Assembly: GCA_004352715.1 (NCBI GenBank)
Contig: SCFE01000112.1
Coordinates: 860,752-924,751 of the forward strand
Direction of reading: 5' to 3'
Source of the DNA: Hofstenia miamia
Taxonomy: Eukaryota; Xenacoelomorpha; Acoela
Length of the DNA: 64,000 nt
The notes under the pieces: model-generated
Told to the model about the DNA's origin: nothing
Database searches by the model: none
The model's input: the letters and a program-made list of their open reading frames with translations, nothing else
Position numbers and translations under genes: made by a program
Part shown: positions 45,886 through 56,738 of the stretch, piece by piece
Numbering within the stretch: position 1 is the stretch's first letter
How the letters are laid out: each line of letters opens with the position of its first letter

Positions 45886-46497
45886 TAAATAAAAAGATAT
45901 TTTGAAAAAATTCTCATTGACTGCAAATAATATTTAATTCCCTAATGCTCCTGGTATCTCTTTCAGACATGCACATTGTATGGAAGTGTTAAAAATATTT
46001 ATATGGCCACTCAGCACTGCTAGCTTCAATTGTTTCTAATGACATTAAGAAATTTTTTCTATCGTTAATATTTTCATTGAAATTGACTGTTTACATTTAA
46101 ACGCATTGTGACTTAATCGTATAGTTTTTTACCAAGTCATAAAATTTTTGTGAAAAAAAATTTATTTAGAGTGACTTACGAATTATGATATTGAAATCAT
46201 GCAAAAACTTGTTTCATGTGAAGCAATGTAATGATTCGTGAATAACTCAAATTCAAGTTGTTTCACAATATGCTACATTTTGTGGAATGATGATTTTTAC
46301 TAGTTGCCTTAATAGAAGATTATACCAATATTTAGACCAAATTATTTTTAAGATAACAAAAAAAAACCTAATTTAATAAACAAAGATATTCAATGTTGAA
46401 CATAAATTAATATTTCAATAAATATCTAATTTTTCAAATGTCTACAATTGTACACATTGTGTATTAAGGTGATATTTTATGATTTTTTGTTAGTGGC
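45886..46497. other. AT-rich DNA, no feature recognised
   Basis: Nothing is supported on either strand. Confidence 0.4.
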
Positions 46498-48840
46498 TTG
46501 TTCCAATTTGTTGTTATTCAACATACTGATTTTTATAAGTTTAACTATCTAAGTGGTTTGCTTCGAGTAATAGTAAAATATTCTGAAAAATACAAGACTT
46601 TAATTGTAATTTTCTTAACCTTGGTATTTAAAAATGCCTCAAGTTGTAATTCCTTGTCACTGCTAGCTTCTAAAAAACACGAAAATTATCAAATCACGCG
46701 ATCTTCCTGGTTAACTCCGAACCTAAAAAACTCGTCAAATGCAAAAAATCGGGTTTACAAAACTTACGAAACAATATAAAATTGCAAGGAACAAATCTAA
46801 TATTGAAATGAGAGCAGCACAAAATCGGTATATGCAATCCGTATTTAGTAGAATAAATTACCGTAAACATAAGTGGGACTTCATCAACAATGTACTGAAC
46901 AGAAACAAGAGTCATATGCAACATCTACATCTTATTGAAAATAGCAATGGTGGAATATCAACAAAACCCAAGGATAACGCTAATGCATTCAATGATCAAC
47001 TCATTAACCTTGGCACGTATTTGGGACGTTCGGTCCCACTTACACTTTAAAAATCAAACTACAAACTTCCTCAAAATTATTTTTCATTGCAATTTGTGAC
47101 TCGATACGAAGTCCTTTAAACAATAATTAAGCTAAAAGTTAATAAATCAAGCGGACCTTCTGAAATATCGGCACGGTGTATTAAATATTGTGCAAAATTC
47201 ATTAGTAGTCCTTTATGCCATATCATCAATCAGTGCATAAAACTAAATACCTTTCTATCAATTAAAATTAGCTAATGTTACCCCCATATATAAAAGAGAT
47301 AACCCGCTAAAATGTTGCAATTACCGGCCTATCAATTCTATCGAATACTCAATTTGGCTTTCGCAAAGTTCACCTCTAATGCTTTACTTTACGCTACTGA
47401 AAATTGGAGATCTTATCTTGACAATAACAATTCTGTCACATTCGCTTCTAGCGATTTGTCCAAAGCATTTGATTCTATTGATCACTATATTCTTCTTAAA
47501 AAATTAGAATGCATTGGTTTGAACTCTAATAGTATAAATTTAATAAGGTGCTACTTAAGTGATCGTTTTCAAAGAGTTAAGGTAAATAGTATATTTTCTA
47601 ACTGGGGTAAAGCTTACAAAGGTTTCCCAAAAGGTACTATTTTAGGGCCTCTATTTTTCTCATTGTATGTAAATGATTTAAATGGTAATTTAAGCACTGA
47701 TTGTGGAATAGTTCAGTATGCGGACGAGACGTGTATTTACACATGATAATCAAATAAATACATCAATTAGTAAGTTAGAAGTCAATCTGTCTCAAGATAT
47801 TTTAATATGCACCATTTAACTGTAAATCCCTCTAAAACAGAATTCTGTGTTTCACAAAGATAATCATTCACACATTTTAAATTTTTCGGGGTCAAAAATT
47901 ACTCAAGTCGAATCCTTCAAATATCTTGAAGTAGCAATCGATAATAAATTGAAGTATTCAAGTCACATAGTATTACGCAAAATGGCAATGGGAATTTAAA
48001 CTATTTCACATGTAGGCATTTTGTAAATTCTAAAATGAAATCGATGTTGGTTAACCCTAGTATTAAGTCATTATATATACTGTAATGTTTTATTTAATGA
48101 CATGAACCACTCATTAATAAATAAAATCGACTCACAAATTAAATGGGCAGTAGATATTCATAGTGATAATTACTAAACTATAAGCGACAAAAGTTCATAT
48201 TCTAATCACGACGATGCTTCGCATTTCATAAAATACTTTTCATTAATAAAAGTTTGAGATATTTCAAATCAGCGTTCAGCTTACAGTTATATACAATTTC
48301 CATTATATACGCATTCAACTTATAATTCGAGGACTTCTAAATTCAGAAAAGTTAAAAAACATTTTCTTAAAAATTCATTTTTAACCTCAACAATAGAACT
48401 ATGGAATAACTTACAAGTTGAAATAAAACGAATCAAAAGTCGCAGGCAATTTAAAAGTCAAATCAATGACTACCTCCGTAAGCAACATATCCCTAAAATC
48501 GGTTCTACGTCATGGAAAAGATTTCAGTTTTTCAAAAAATATCATTAGTTAAAATAATTAGTAATAAACTGGGTAAACTGTAAATTCTGCATCCGTTTTT
48601 TTTGTTGTTTTATTGTTTTTGTACTTCATGTTATTATTGACGTATTAACTGGAGTATTAGCAGCTTTTGTTGAGGTGTTTAGTTATGCCAGTGTACTAAA
48701 CTTAGTAAGAAATTCTATTCATATATTGGTTTGTGTGGATTACATACCTTAAGTTGATTGTCATTTCTTTCAGATGGTTTAGATCAAAGATTGTTAACTT
48801 AGTTGTCTTAGCATTAATAAATACATTCTATTCTATGTAT
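46498..48840 (+). pseudogene. LINE, plus strand, near full 3' half but frameshifted
   Basis: Segments in order: SSWLTPNLKNSSNAKNRVYK and YKTYETI (46700-46775), RAAQNRYMQSVFSRINYRKH (46810-46870), LINLGTYLGRSVPLTL (47000-47050), SSDLSKAFDSIDHYILLKKL (47448-47505, motif A), GTILGPLFFSLYVNDLNG (47632-47690, motif B), and QYADETCIYT (47714-47746) where YADD has become YADE. C-terminal pieces continue to about 48545. Several frameshifts and the altered catalytic box show it is inactive. The 3' end near 48825 has ATTCTATTCTATG, perhaps a short tandem tail. Confidence 0.75.
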
Positions 48841-48850
48841 TATGAACGAA

Positions 48851-49834
48851 GTATATTTAAGTTCCTCTGTCCTCTGTAAATTGTGTAGCTATTTTTTGAT
48901 CAAGATTTGTTCACACGTCTGTCTGCAGATTGTGCTAAATCACTATTTTCTGCATGTTAAACTATATCTATTCCAATTGTAATGACCACACCATATCACT
49001 TTGTTCCGCTATGTAATCAACGGAAATACGTTTACTACATTTCCGTTGGTCTCTAGCACTTAAACAACCCTATCGTAACTATGAACAGTGTTTGAACATC
49101 AATTTTTCAAAACCAATGTTATCAAATGCTGTAAACACTGTATGTCTTCTATAAATAATGAAAAAGCATCTGTTATATCAACTAACTTGATTTCATAAAG
49201 GATGGAAACTGTACTGAGTTATGATGAATATTTGAGTCGCCTTTCTTAAATATGGGTGCTATGTTATGTCTGATTTTTAAAATATTGTTGGAAATGTGTT
49301 TGAGTGTATTGTGAAGGTTTTTTTGGAAAATTTTTCCATTTTTTTATTATGCAATTTAATAATTAAAGTTATCACACTATTTGTTATTCTCTTTATCTGT
49401 TTGCTTATAACCTCTTAGTACTGAAATTGACTATCTTAAAAATTTTGAATGTATTTTTTTAAACTTAGCTGAATTTAGCAGTTTCTTATTTGTTTTTGAC
49501 GCTGGTCTATTAAAAAATATTTTATCATGCTTTGAAACTAATAAGCAAATTAGTCACATTCAACCACCGTTGCTTGATAATAATGCTAATTTCTTTTGTA
49601 GTTTATTGATGAATTTACGACGCTATTCATAATGCGTCAATAGTCGGCAAATTGTTCTAAAATAAAGAATTTCTAATACAAAAAAAGTGATCGACTTTCT
49701 AGCGATTGTTTGGTATTTCATTCAAATTACTCTGATATTTTATTTTAAGTACAAATACAAAATATGAATTTTTAATTTTCATAAAAATGATATGCTTAAG
49801 TATACTTTCAATTTAGTTCTGGTGATTTGTTCCA
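48851..49834. other. AT-rich intergenic DNA
   Basis: It lies downstream of the calmodulin-like gene. No feature is recognised. Confidence 0.4.
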
Positions 49835-49978
49835 CTAGTTGAAGTGTGTCATCATGGCAATGAATTCATTAACGTTAATTTCATTTCGACTGTTCACGTC
49901 AAATTCATTAAAAAGTGTGTCAAGTTCGTCTGCATCCATAGCCTCATGCATCAATGGCAGCACTCGGCTCTTTATCTC
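49835..49978 (-). CDS. Calmodulin-like protein, last exon (EF-hand 4)
   Basis: The minus-strand exon of 48 codons follows gtttttatttag (49979-49990) and ends at TAG 49835-49837. It reads EIKSRVLPLMHEAMDADELD then TLFNEFDVNSRNEINVNEFI and AMMTHFN, aligning with the C-terminal quarter of calmodulin. Its first residue, Glu, supplies position 12 of the EF-3 loop begun in the exon at 63398 (DVDGNGYLSLN/E). The EF-4 loop DVNSRNEINVNE has Asn at position 6, where Gly is usual. Phase 0 matches the upstream exon exactly. The intron between (49979-63397) is 13,419 bp. Confidence 0.85.
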   Translation of the reverse strand, partial: EIKSRVLPLMHEAMDADELDTLFNEFDVNSRNEINVNEFIAMMTHFN

Positions 49979-50821
49979 CTAAATAAAAACATTGTCGAAT
50001 TTATTACCATTTCTATCAGAAATTGCTACTACAAGCAGTTTATATATTACTATCAAAAGGGCAGGGATACTTTGAAATTCGACCTGTGCTAAGGCTGAGC
50101 ACCGGGTAGGTTAGACGCGAACAAATATTTTTGTAATGTAAATTTTCTTATAATTTCCTACATCACTTGGAGGTTAGTCTTAGTGTGCATGTAGTTTTAT
50201 TCAATGCAATTTTACTGAACGTCCACCAATAAATTTTTTACGCTTCCCCAAAAAATTGTTATCCAAGAAAACGTGTTCAAACTAGCTGCAAATAAAAATT
50301 TATATACCATGAAATGGGGTAAATCAACGGACCTTAATATCATTAAACGATAATACAAGGTAGGATAAACTGTAACTGCATGTTTCACCTATGCAGGGTC
50401 ATAGAGATTATTATAGTCTATAATAGCAATGGTATTTATAAAGCTATAATGGGAGCAAGCCTTATAATAGTATTTCTGTAATAGAATAGTTTCATTACAT
50501 CATCGACGCTGTGCAGGGTGTGCTTACACCGTGAACGGAATGCACTGCCTTGCTGCGCAAAAAATTGAAGAGACTACGGTTATCAAAAATTGCTGCTTTT
50601 ATTCTTGGTGTTTTACCATTGCCAACAGTGGTCTAACTTATTCTTTCGAGAATTGGTTACCTTCTTTATTCAGAAGAAACAGAATCTTGTCACAAAATTT
50701 AAATCCAGACATATAGTATCATGTCCGAAAACTTTTTGGTTTTGTTTTTTAAAGACTAAGATTATTATGCTATAATGGAATACTATAACTAAGTTGATAA
50801 TATAAAAATGTATAATTAATG

Positions 50822-50843
50822 TGATAAGATAAGATAAGATAAG
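50822..50843. repeat. (GATAA)n tail of the LINE
   Basis: Four units of GATAA, in reverse TTATC, stand at the 3' end of the minus-strand LINE. Short tandem tails of this kind are usual for CR1/L2-type LINEs in place of poly(A). Confidence 0.7.
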
Positions 50844-51000
50844 AGATTCTATATTCAGATAAATGTTTACAATTCAATAACTGATAATTTATCTGAATAG
50901 CGTCATAAATTACAAAAAAGTAACCAATCTACAAATCAACATACATTACAAAAAGTAACAATTCTTACAGGCTATGGATGAATTACTTTATATTGCTATT

Positions 51001-52848
51001 TTAATGACGAGTTATCGTATAGTCATTGTTGTAAAATTTAAATCCTAACCATGATGTACCTAAAATATATTTTTGCTTAAGGAAGATTTTTAAACGTTTT
51101 TTAAAAGGTTTCAATTTTTCAATGCTTTTAATTTCTTTAGGTAGCGAATTCCAGGTTCGAATTGCGACATTAATGAAAGATTTCTTCAAAACTTTTTTCT
51201 TATACTTAACACATGTAAAAATTTTAGATCTTGAATTCTGTTTATACGCAAATCCCGGGAATTTAATTGAATTATAAGGCGGTAGATTTTTTACTAGTTT
51301 GAAAAATGTTAGCAAGGTATTTAAAATGACGAGTTGTTTTGGAAAGAGAATTGACCTAGAAATGTAATGTTTAGTTTTCGATGAATTTTTTGCTGAGATA
51401 TTCAGTGCCCATTTTAATTGAATGTCAAGTTTTCTATAAAGCACATCACTTAAATCAGTAAATAAGATGTTTGCATAATTAAGGTGGCTCATGATAAAAG
51501 CATGGAAGAATTGAATAATTGCACAAGGTGGTAATTGCTTAACTACTAGTGTCATACTTTTTATACCTATAGCTAGTTTTCTAACTGTTATGTTAATGTG
51601 AGTGTTGAACTTTAACTTTGAGTCAATGGTTACGCCTAAGTACTTGAAAGTGTCTACAATAGGTACATTAACAGTATTAATTTTCAAAGTCATTTTGGAA
51701 ACATCGTAGTTATTTTTATTGGGCTGCAAAATACAAAATTCCGTCTTAGCTTCATTAATTAGCAACTTATGCATTGAAAAATATTTTGACAATTTGTTGC
51801 AATTGAATTCTATTGATTCCACTGCTGAGTGCAATGATGTATTATCGCTGAAGATGCAGGTGTCATCGGCATATTGAATTAGATTGCAATTGGTTATTGA
51901 CTGCATGTCATTTACATAAATACTAAAAAGAAGAGGACCTAGAATCGTTCCTTGAGGCACCCCATTGTAAACCGGTAACCAATCAGAAAAAATATCGTTT
52001 AATTTAACTCTCTGGAATCTTTGGTTAAGGTAACTAGTTATCAATTGCTTACTATTACAAGAAAATCCTAAGTAAGATAGTTTTTCAATAAGTATGTTGT
52101 GATTAATCGAATCAAAGGCTTTTGAGAGATCTAAACAAGCTATAGCTACAAATTTATTAGAATCGAGGGATGCTCTCCATTTTTCAGTAGCATGTAATAG
52201 TGCATCAGTTGTTGAAAAATTTTTGCGAAATCCAAATTGGGTGTTCGATAATAAATTATACTTATTAAAATGTTCAATTATTTGGTTATGCAATAATCTT
52301 TCGAATATTTTACTTATTGGAGAAGTAATTGAAATTGGTCGATAATTAGTGGCAATTGAAGGATCGTTTTTCTTAAAAATAGGAGTAATGTGAGCAAGTT
52401 TTAGATAATCTGGGAAGTGATTGCATTTTATAGATTCATTAAAGATGAAATTTAAAGGACTTGCAATGATATCTGCAGTCATTTTAAGAGCCCAGGAGGG
52501 GATATTTGAGGGACCACTTGATTTGTTGGACTTAAGCTTAAGAATCGATTTAATAATTTCATAGGTAGTTGAGAATCGGAAATAAAATTCAGGTGTAAAG
52601 ATTTTGTGTGAGAGGTTTTTGTATTTAATAAGGGGGCCTTTGTAATTTCCTAAGTTGACAAAAGTCTTGTTTAATTCATTAGAAATTTCTAAATTGTCGG
52701 TTAGATTATTTCCATTTTGATCTTTAATCACATCAATTAAGTTTGATTTAGATTGCTTATAATTTGTGATTTCTTTTATTAGTTTCCATTTTGACTTTTC
52801 ATTTGGAAGACGCGTATACTCAACAATTAGTGGGGCAGGAACGTGCAT
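51001..52848 (-). CDS. LINE reverse transcriptase (ORF2, 5'-truncated)
   Basis: The open frame of 615 codons has no stops. Motifs: NKSSGPSNIP (108-117), HITPIFKKND (153-162), NYRPISITSPISKIFERLL (168-186), FGFRKNFSTTDAL (205-217), motif A CLDLSKAFDSINH (238-250, D240), motif B GVPQGTILGPLLF (296-308) and the catalytic YADD at 326-329. A basic C-terminal region follows (residues about 540-600). There is no endonuclease and no CCHC motif. The first Met (MHVPAP) is probably in junction or flanking sequence, since relatives at 14106 and 44767 continue upstream of RLPN. The protein would copy LINE RNA at a nicked target, but without its endonuclease it is not autonomous. Confidence 0.85.
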   Translation of the reverse strand: MHVPAPLIVEYTRLPNEKSKWKLIKEITNYKQSKSNLIDVIKDQNGNNLTDNLEISNELNKTFVNLGNYKGPLIKYKNLSHKIFTPEFYFRFSTTYEIIKSILKLKSNKSSGPSNIPSWALKMTADIIASPLNFIFNESIKCNHFPDYLKLAHITPIFKKNDPSIATNYRPISITSPISKIFERLLHNQIIEHFNKYNLLSNTQFGFRKNFSTTDALLHATEKWRASLDSNKFVAIACLDLSKAFDSINHNILIEKLSYLGFSCNSKQLITSYLNQRFQRVKLNDIFSDWLPVYNGVPQGTILGPLLFSIYVNDMQSITNCNLIQYADDTCIFSDNTSLHSAVESIEFNCNKLSKYFSMHKLLINEAKTEFCILQPNKNNYDVSKMTLKINTVNVPIVDTFKYLGVTIDSKLKFNTHINITVRKLAIGIKSMTLVVKQLPPCAIIQFFHAFIMSHLNYANILFTDLSDVLYRKLDIQLKWALNISAKNSSKTKHYISRSILFPKQLVILNTLLTFFKLVKNLPPYNSIKFPGFAYKQNSRSKIFTCVKYKKKVLKKSFINVAIRTWNSLPKEIKSIEKLKPFKKRLKIFLKQKYILGTSWLGFKFYNNDYTITRH

Positions 52849-52912
52849 CCCGGGGGCTTAGTGGGGTAAATAAATATTTATTTTCTAAGCAATTCTAAGC
52901 CTATGGCCCTAA

Positions 52913-53137
52913 GGCCACGGTTAGACTAGGTGATTGGTTAAAAGTGATGTGTCACTTTTGAAAGCGTTGCACGTCTAACCACCCTAGATAATTAGGGATG
53001 TGACGATCACAAGGAAGTGGGACGCGCACGATTTCTTCGTGATCGTCACATCGCTAATTATCTCGGGTGGTTGGACGTGCGATTCACTCAAAATGTGATA
53101 GATCACTTTTGAGCAAATCACTAGTCTAACCGTGGCC
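52913..53137. mobile_element. Fold-back MITE, Harbinger-like, copy 1
   Basis: GGCCACGGTTAGACTA and its exact reverse complement TAGTCTAACCGTGGCC bound 225 bp. TAA stands on each side (52910-52912, 53138-53140). A second inverted pair lies inside: gcacgtctaaccaccc against gggtggttggacgtgc, with tgtgacgatcac against gtgatcgtcaca. The whole unit can fold on itself. A TAA target and GGCC-type ends are features of PIF/Harbinger MITEs. That assignment is inference. Confidence 0.8.
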
Positions 53138-53140
53138 TAA

Positions 53141-53275
53141 GGCTACAGATACACTATGTGATTGGTAGCAAGAACAATTACAAAATCGCACCAATTTCAA
53201 TTATAATTGTATAGTCTAACAATAGCTGTCGGTGGGCAGTTTATGCAGTACCAATCGCATAGTCTAACCGTAGCC
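53141..53275. mobile_element. Fold-back MITE, Harbinger-like, adjacent shorter copy 2
   Basis: GGCTACAGATACACTATGTG and TACCAATCGCATAGTCTAAC then CGTAGCC form imperfect inverted ends related to copy 1 (GGC.ACGGTTAGACTA). It begins directly after the TAA that closes copy 1, so the two share one TAA. It is 135 bp and has no ORF. Confidence 0.7.
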
Positions 53276-53705
53276 GAAGCAACTGCTGCTTACAGAAAAA
53301 TCTTGGTGTAATTTGTGTTTTTACTTTCAACGATTTCAAAATCCAAATCACGGGTTGAAAATGGGAGTGCTAAAAAAATTGCTACGCCCATTATTTATGA
53401 TTAAATTACAAGAGTAAGTTAAAAGTAAGATTCAAATTGATAGCATGGGGTTGAATGCTAAAATACATGATGCCATGCACCCCTGTGTGGTAAAACGGCT
53501 AGGTTGATTGTAATGAGTGTTTGTTTTCTGAAATTTATATCCAACTCCAATCCGAATTGTATGTTTAATATTTTAACGCGATCTGATCAACAAATTATTT
53601 ATTTCATGAATAAGAGAAATATGACAAGAATGATGCTAAAGACATATATTTCAAAACAACAAAAGCATAGATTTTCCCTTCGAAAGGACAATAGTGCCAG
53701 TTCAT

Positions 53706-54483
53706 TGCTCTTCATAAGTTATTTACATTATTGGGAATAAATTAATAAACAACAAGAAAATGATAAGCTATTATTTACTGAAATAAAATAAATACTGTAT
53801 ATAGGAATGAAAATAAGACAACTTCAGCACTTTTTGTTTTAGCTCTCTTCTTGATCTTGGAGTAGCAAAAGATGTGTAGTTGTTTAGAAAGATGTTTGAA
53901 AGAATGATGACACATCGTCTGTCAATTTCAAAGTGATAGTAGTCCTTCAAACACGTAAGAACGTTTGACAAGGTTTAATAATAAAACAATAAACTCAGTT
54001 CAGAAACCCATGGCGTACTTAACTACAGGCCTCTACAACGTGCAACTGGAGGCGAATGAATTACATGCTGTTGGGGATTTTTCATATTCTTATTTTTTTA
54101 TGTAAATAACACCATTAAGGACAATTGTATTAAAAAACTCAGTATCAAAATTCAATATTTATGAGAAATAAATATAATTTACCCTTCACTCTTCATAAGT
54201 TATTGACATTAAAGGGAATAAATTAGTGCAAAGCAAGAATATGATAATCTATTATTTACTGAAATAAAATAAATACTGTATATAGGAATGAAATTAAGAC
54301 AACTTCAGCACTTTTTGTTTTAGCTCTCTTCTTGATCTTGGAGTAGCAAAAGATGTGTAGTTGTTTAGAAAGATGTTTGAAAGAATGATGACACATCGTC
54401 TGTCAATTTCAAAGTGATAGTAGTCCTTCAAACACGTAAGAACGTTTGACAAGGTTTAATAATAAAACAATAAACTCAGTTCA
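53706..54483 (-). repeat. Segmental duplication: two ~290-bp direct copies
   Basis: Bases about 53706-54003 recur at about 54190-54483 with few changes. Each copy holds the same minus-strand frame, including LTCLKDYYHFEIDRRCVIIL then SNIFLNNYTSFATPRSRREL, which looks coding but matches no family I know. The spacer contains ggcgtacttaactacaggcc, then cgtgcaactggaggcgaa. That block is inverted in the next repeat at 54515-54570. Confidence 0.7.
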
Positions 54484-54514
54484 TAATTGAACATAAATTA
54501 AATTTTCAACAATC

Positions 54515-54946
54515 TCATCGTTCGCCTCCAGTTGCACGTTGCTTAGGCCTCTAGTGAAGTAAGCCATGATCGAACCCCGACAAAATTATTTACTCTAACG
54601 CTTATCAAAGTTCGGCTTGAAGCATATTAAGCCCCTTTGTTTTTGCGGTTATAGGGTCATCTCTGTGGTCATATACAATTATATTAAAAAATTAAGTGCA
54701 CTATTATATTCANNNNNNNNNNNNNNNNNNNNNCTCATCGTTCGCCTCCAGTTGCACGTTGCTTAGGCCTCTAGTGAAGTAAGCCATGATCGAACCCCGA
54801 CAAAATTATTTACTATAACGCTTATCAAAATTCGGCTTGAAGGATATTAAGCCCCTTTGTTTTTGCGGTAGATGCACGCCATTGTTATAGGGTCATCTCT
54901 GTGGTCATATACAATTATATTAAAAAATTAAGTGCACTATTATATT
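54515..54946. repeat. Contig-end duplication around a 21-N gap, two alleles
   Basis: Bases 54515-54711 repeat at 54734-54946 on the other side of N (54713-54733). The first copy lacks 15 bases (agatgcacgccattg) and differs at several sites. This fits two haplotypes at a failed join. Confidence 0.8.
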
Positions 54947-55425
54947 TGGTTAAATATTTAAAAAATAAATGTATGCACTTTCCAATTTATAAAATTTAGA
55001 TACTGAAATAAACGCACATATTTTTCAACATAATTCCTAAAAAATTGTAGATTGTATAATGGCTTGGCTTTGCTTTTTTAAGTGATCTTGTATTTGTGAT
55101 TAAATTCAAATGCTATTAGTTTATCTTCCAAAATTTCAGTATGCCCTATTTTGTACAATATATGCAATATGAGAATCTTGACAAAAACACGTTATTTTTT
55201 GATTTATTATATTTTATTATATTTATTTTATTTTAACCATTAATGAAGCTTGTAATCAGGAGTGATTTCTGCATAATATTTTTCAATCTAGATTTGACTA
55301 AATTTTAAGTTTGGGTTTCTTCGAATTTGCTTAGAAATGCGGTAATTTGCTTAATGTATGGTATTTTATATATATATATATATATGTATATATAATGTAT
55401 TATTAATCAAAATGAATACTGAATG
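54947..55425. other. AT-rich intron DNA with a short (TA)n tract
   Basis: No feature is seen except alternating TA near 55366-55394. Confidence 0.4.
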
Positions 55426-55766
55426 CAAGACCGTAGCTAAGTGGGGTCAGGGGAACGAACCATCTGAAAGGTTGGGCACCCCCTTCTTGACAACAAAGCT
55501 AAAAGAAAAGTCAGCAGGTAAAAATGAAATTTGTTTATTCAATTTTTGTAACTTTGATCTCAATAAGGTCTATTTTGCCTGCATTTTCAAAAAACTTTTG
55601 GTCACTTACTTGATCATTACTAGATGACATTACCCGTCAGAAAATCTCGCTCTATATGCAACATATAATTGAAATGTTGTACAGTAAAGTCTTGGTAAAA
55701 TTTTAGTTAAATTTACAGAAAGTCGAAATTCCCATCAACCGTTCCTGAATGTTGGCTACGGGCTTG
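55426..55766. mobile_element. hAT MITE with 8-bp target site duplication
   Basis: CAAGACCGTAGCTAA at the left mirrors TTGGCTACGGGCTTG at the right, with 13 of 15 paired. The flanking octamers ACTGAATG (55418-55425) and ACTGAAGG (55767-55774) match at seven of eight positions, the hAT signature. The 341-bp unit has no transposase. A 89-codon frame over it (55358-55627) is chance. Confidence 0.75.
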
Positions 55767-55880
55767 ACTGAAGGGAGATATTATAAACATATTTTAGATT
55801 AGCAAGTATAACATAATATCGAATATTAAATCAAAATGGTTCCAATCTCAGTTGAAATTGATAAGTTGGCCCCAGTCTTG

Positions 55881-55986
55881 CTATGATCCTGTCCCGGTAC
55901 CGTCACCAGTCGGAAGATCTGGTATCAGGATCAGGTTAATTTCCTCAGGACTCCATTGACTATACCACCACATTGTTTTGTGAAAT
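55881..55986 (-). CDS. Candidate terminal exon of a gene nested in the calmodulin-like intron
   Basis: On the minus strand a strong pyrimidine tract and acceptor (tctttttctctctccag) precede a frame reading FHKTMWWYSQWSPEEINLIL then IPDLPTGDGTGTGS, with a stop at 55881-55883. It begins one base into a codon, exactly what the candidate exon at 56665-56738 leaves. No family is recognised. It lies on the same strand inside a 13.4-kb intron, so it could alternatively be a cryptic or alternative exon. Confidence 0.35.
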
Positions 55987-56664
55987 CTGGAGAGAGAAAA
56001 AGATATTAATACATAGACAATTCATTTTACTGAATTATTTTAAATTTGCATTGGTGGTCGGTCAATGTTTAGCATTAATTTTTTTGTAAAATTTTAACAA
56101 TTTTAAGTTATTTGAGCGTAGAAAAAGAGGTCTAGAATTGAAGGAATCATATCAATAATTTTGAATTTCATGACTTTTAGCAAATCAGTAATTTGAGAAT
56201 TTCATGATCTTAGCTAATTAATAAAATTATATGTAGGAATGAAGTCGCTTTTTTGAAGGTTTAGGTTTGAAACAAAACATTAAAATAAAGGAGATGATGA
56301 ATCTCTGATAATAGTTGGTTCTTATATAGAATGGGTGTTTATATTGTACAACAAAAACTGCAAAATAGTGCTCATAATTTCAAAATTGCTTAAAAATGAT
56401 GTACAAAAATGTAAAAATTTTAAAAAATTATTAAAATCGATAATATTGTGAATAAATTTTGAACGTCATTTGAATATTTGATGATATAGGGAATTTAGTG
56501 TATTGAGGAAAAAATAGAAAATTTTTAGTTTTTCTTAAAACATTCAAAATGCTGATATACTTCAGTCTTCATCATCTTAACATACATCTTGAGAAATATC
56601 AAAGAATCACAACAATGATGACTAAGGCAACCCATGCCATGGCGGTTAGATGATGATTCATTAC

Positions 56665-56738
56665 AGTTGAAGTGTAGCAGGATTGAATGTTAATGACTCT
56701 ACAGGACATCTAACAAATGCCTCGGGTATACACACCAT
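56665..56738 (-). CDS. Candidate internal exon, unrecognised
   Basis: The minus-strand acceptor caccacgtttcag precedes 74 bases reading MVCIPEAFVRCPVESLTFNP then ATLQ, with donor AACT/gtaatg. It starts in phase 0 and ends after two bases. This fits both the exon at 59694-59733 (read to end in phase 0) and the terminal exon at 55881-55986. Confidence 0.35.

Larger units (their letters stand above)
50822..52850 (-). mobile_element. 5'-truncated CR1/Jockey-type LINE, recent insertion
   Basis: A 2-kb insertion runs in the same orientation as the calmodulin-like gene within its large intron. It holds an uninterrupted reverse transcriptase frame, a 3' UTR of about 150 bases and a (GATAA)n tail. 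The endonuclease domain is absent because of 5' truncation near 52835, the usual outcome of target-primed reverse transcription. Confidence 0.75.
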
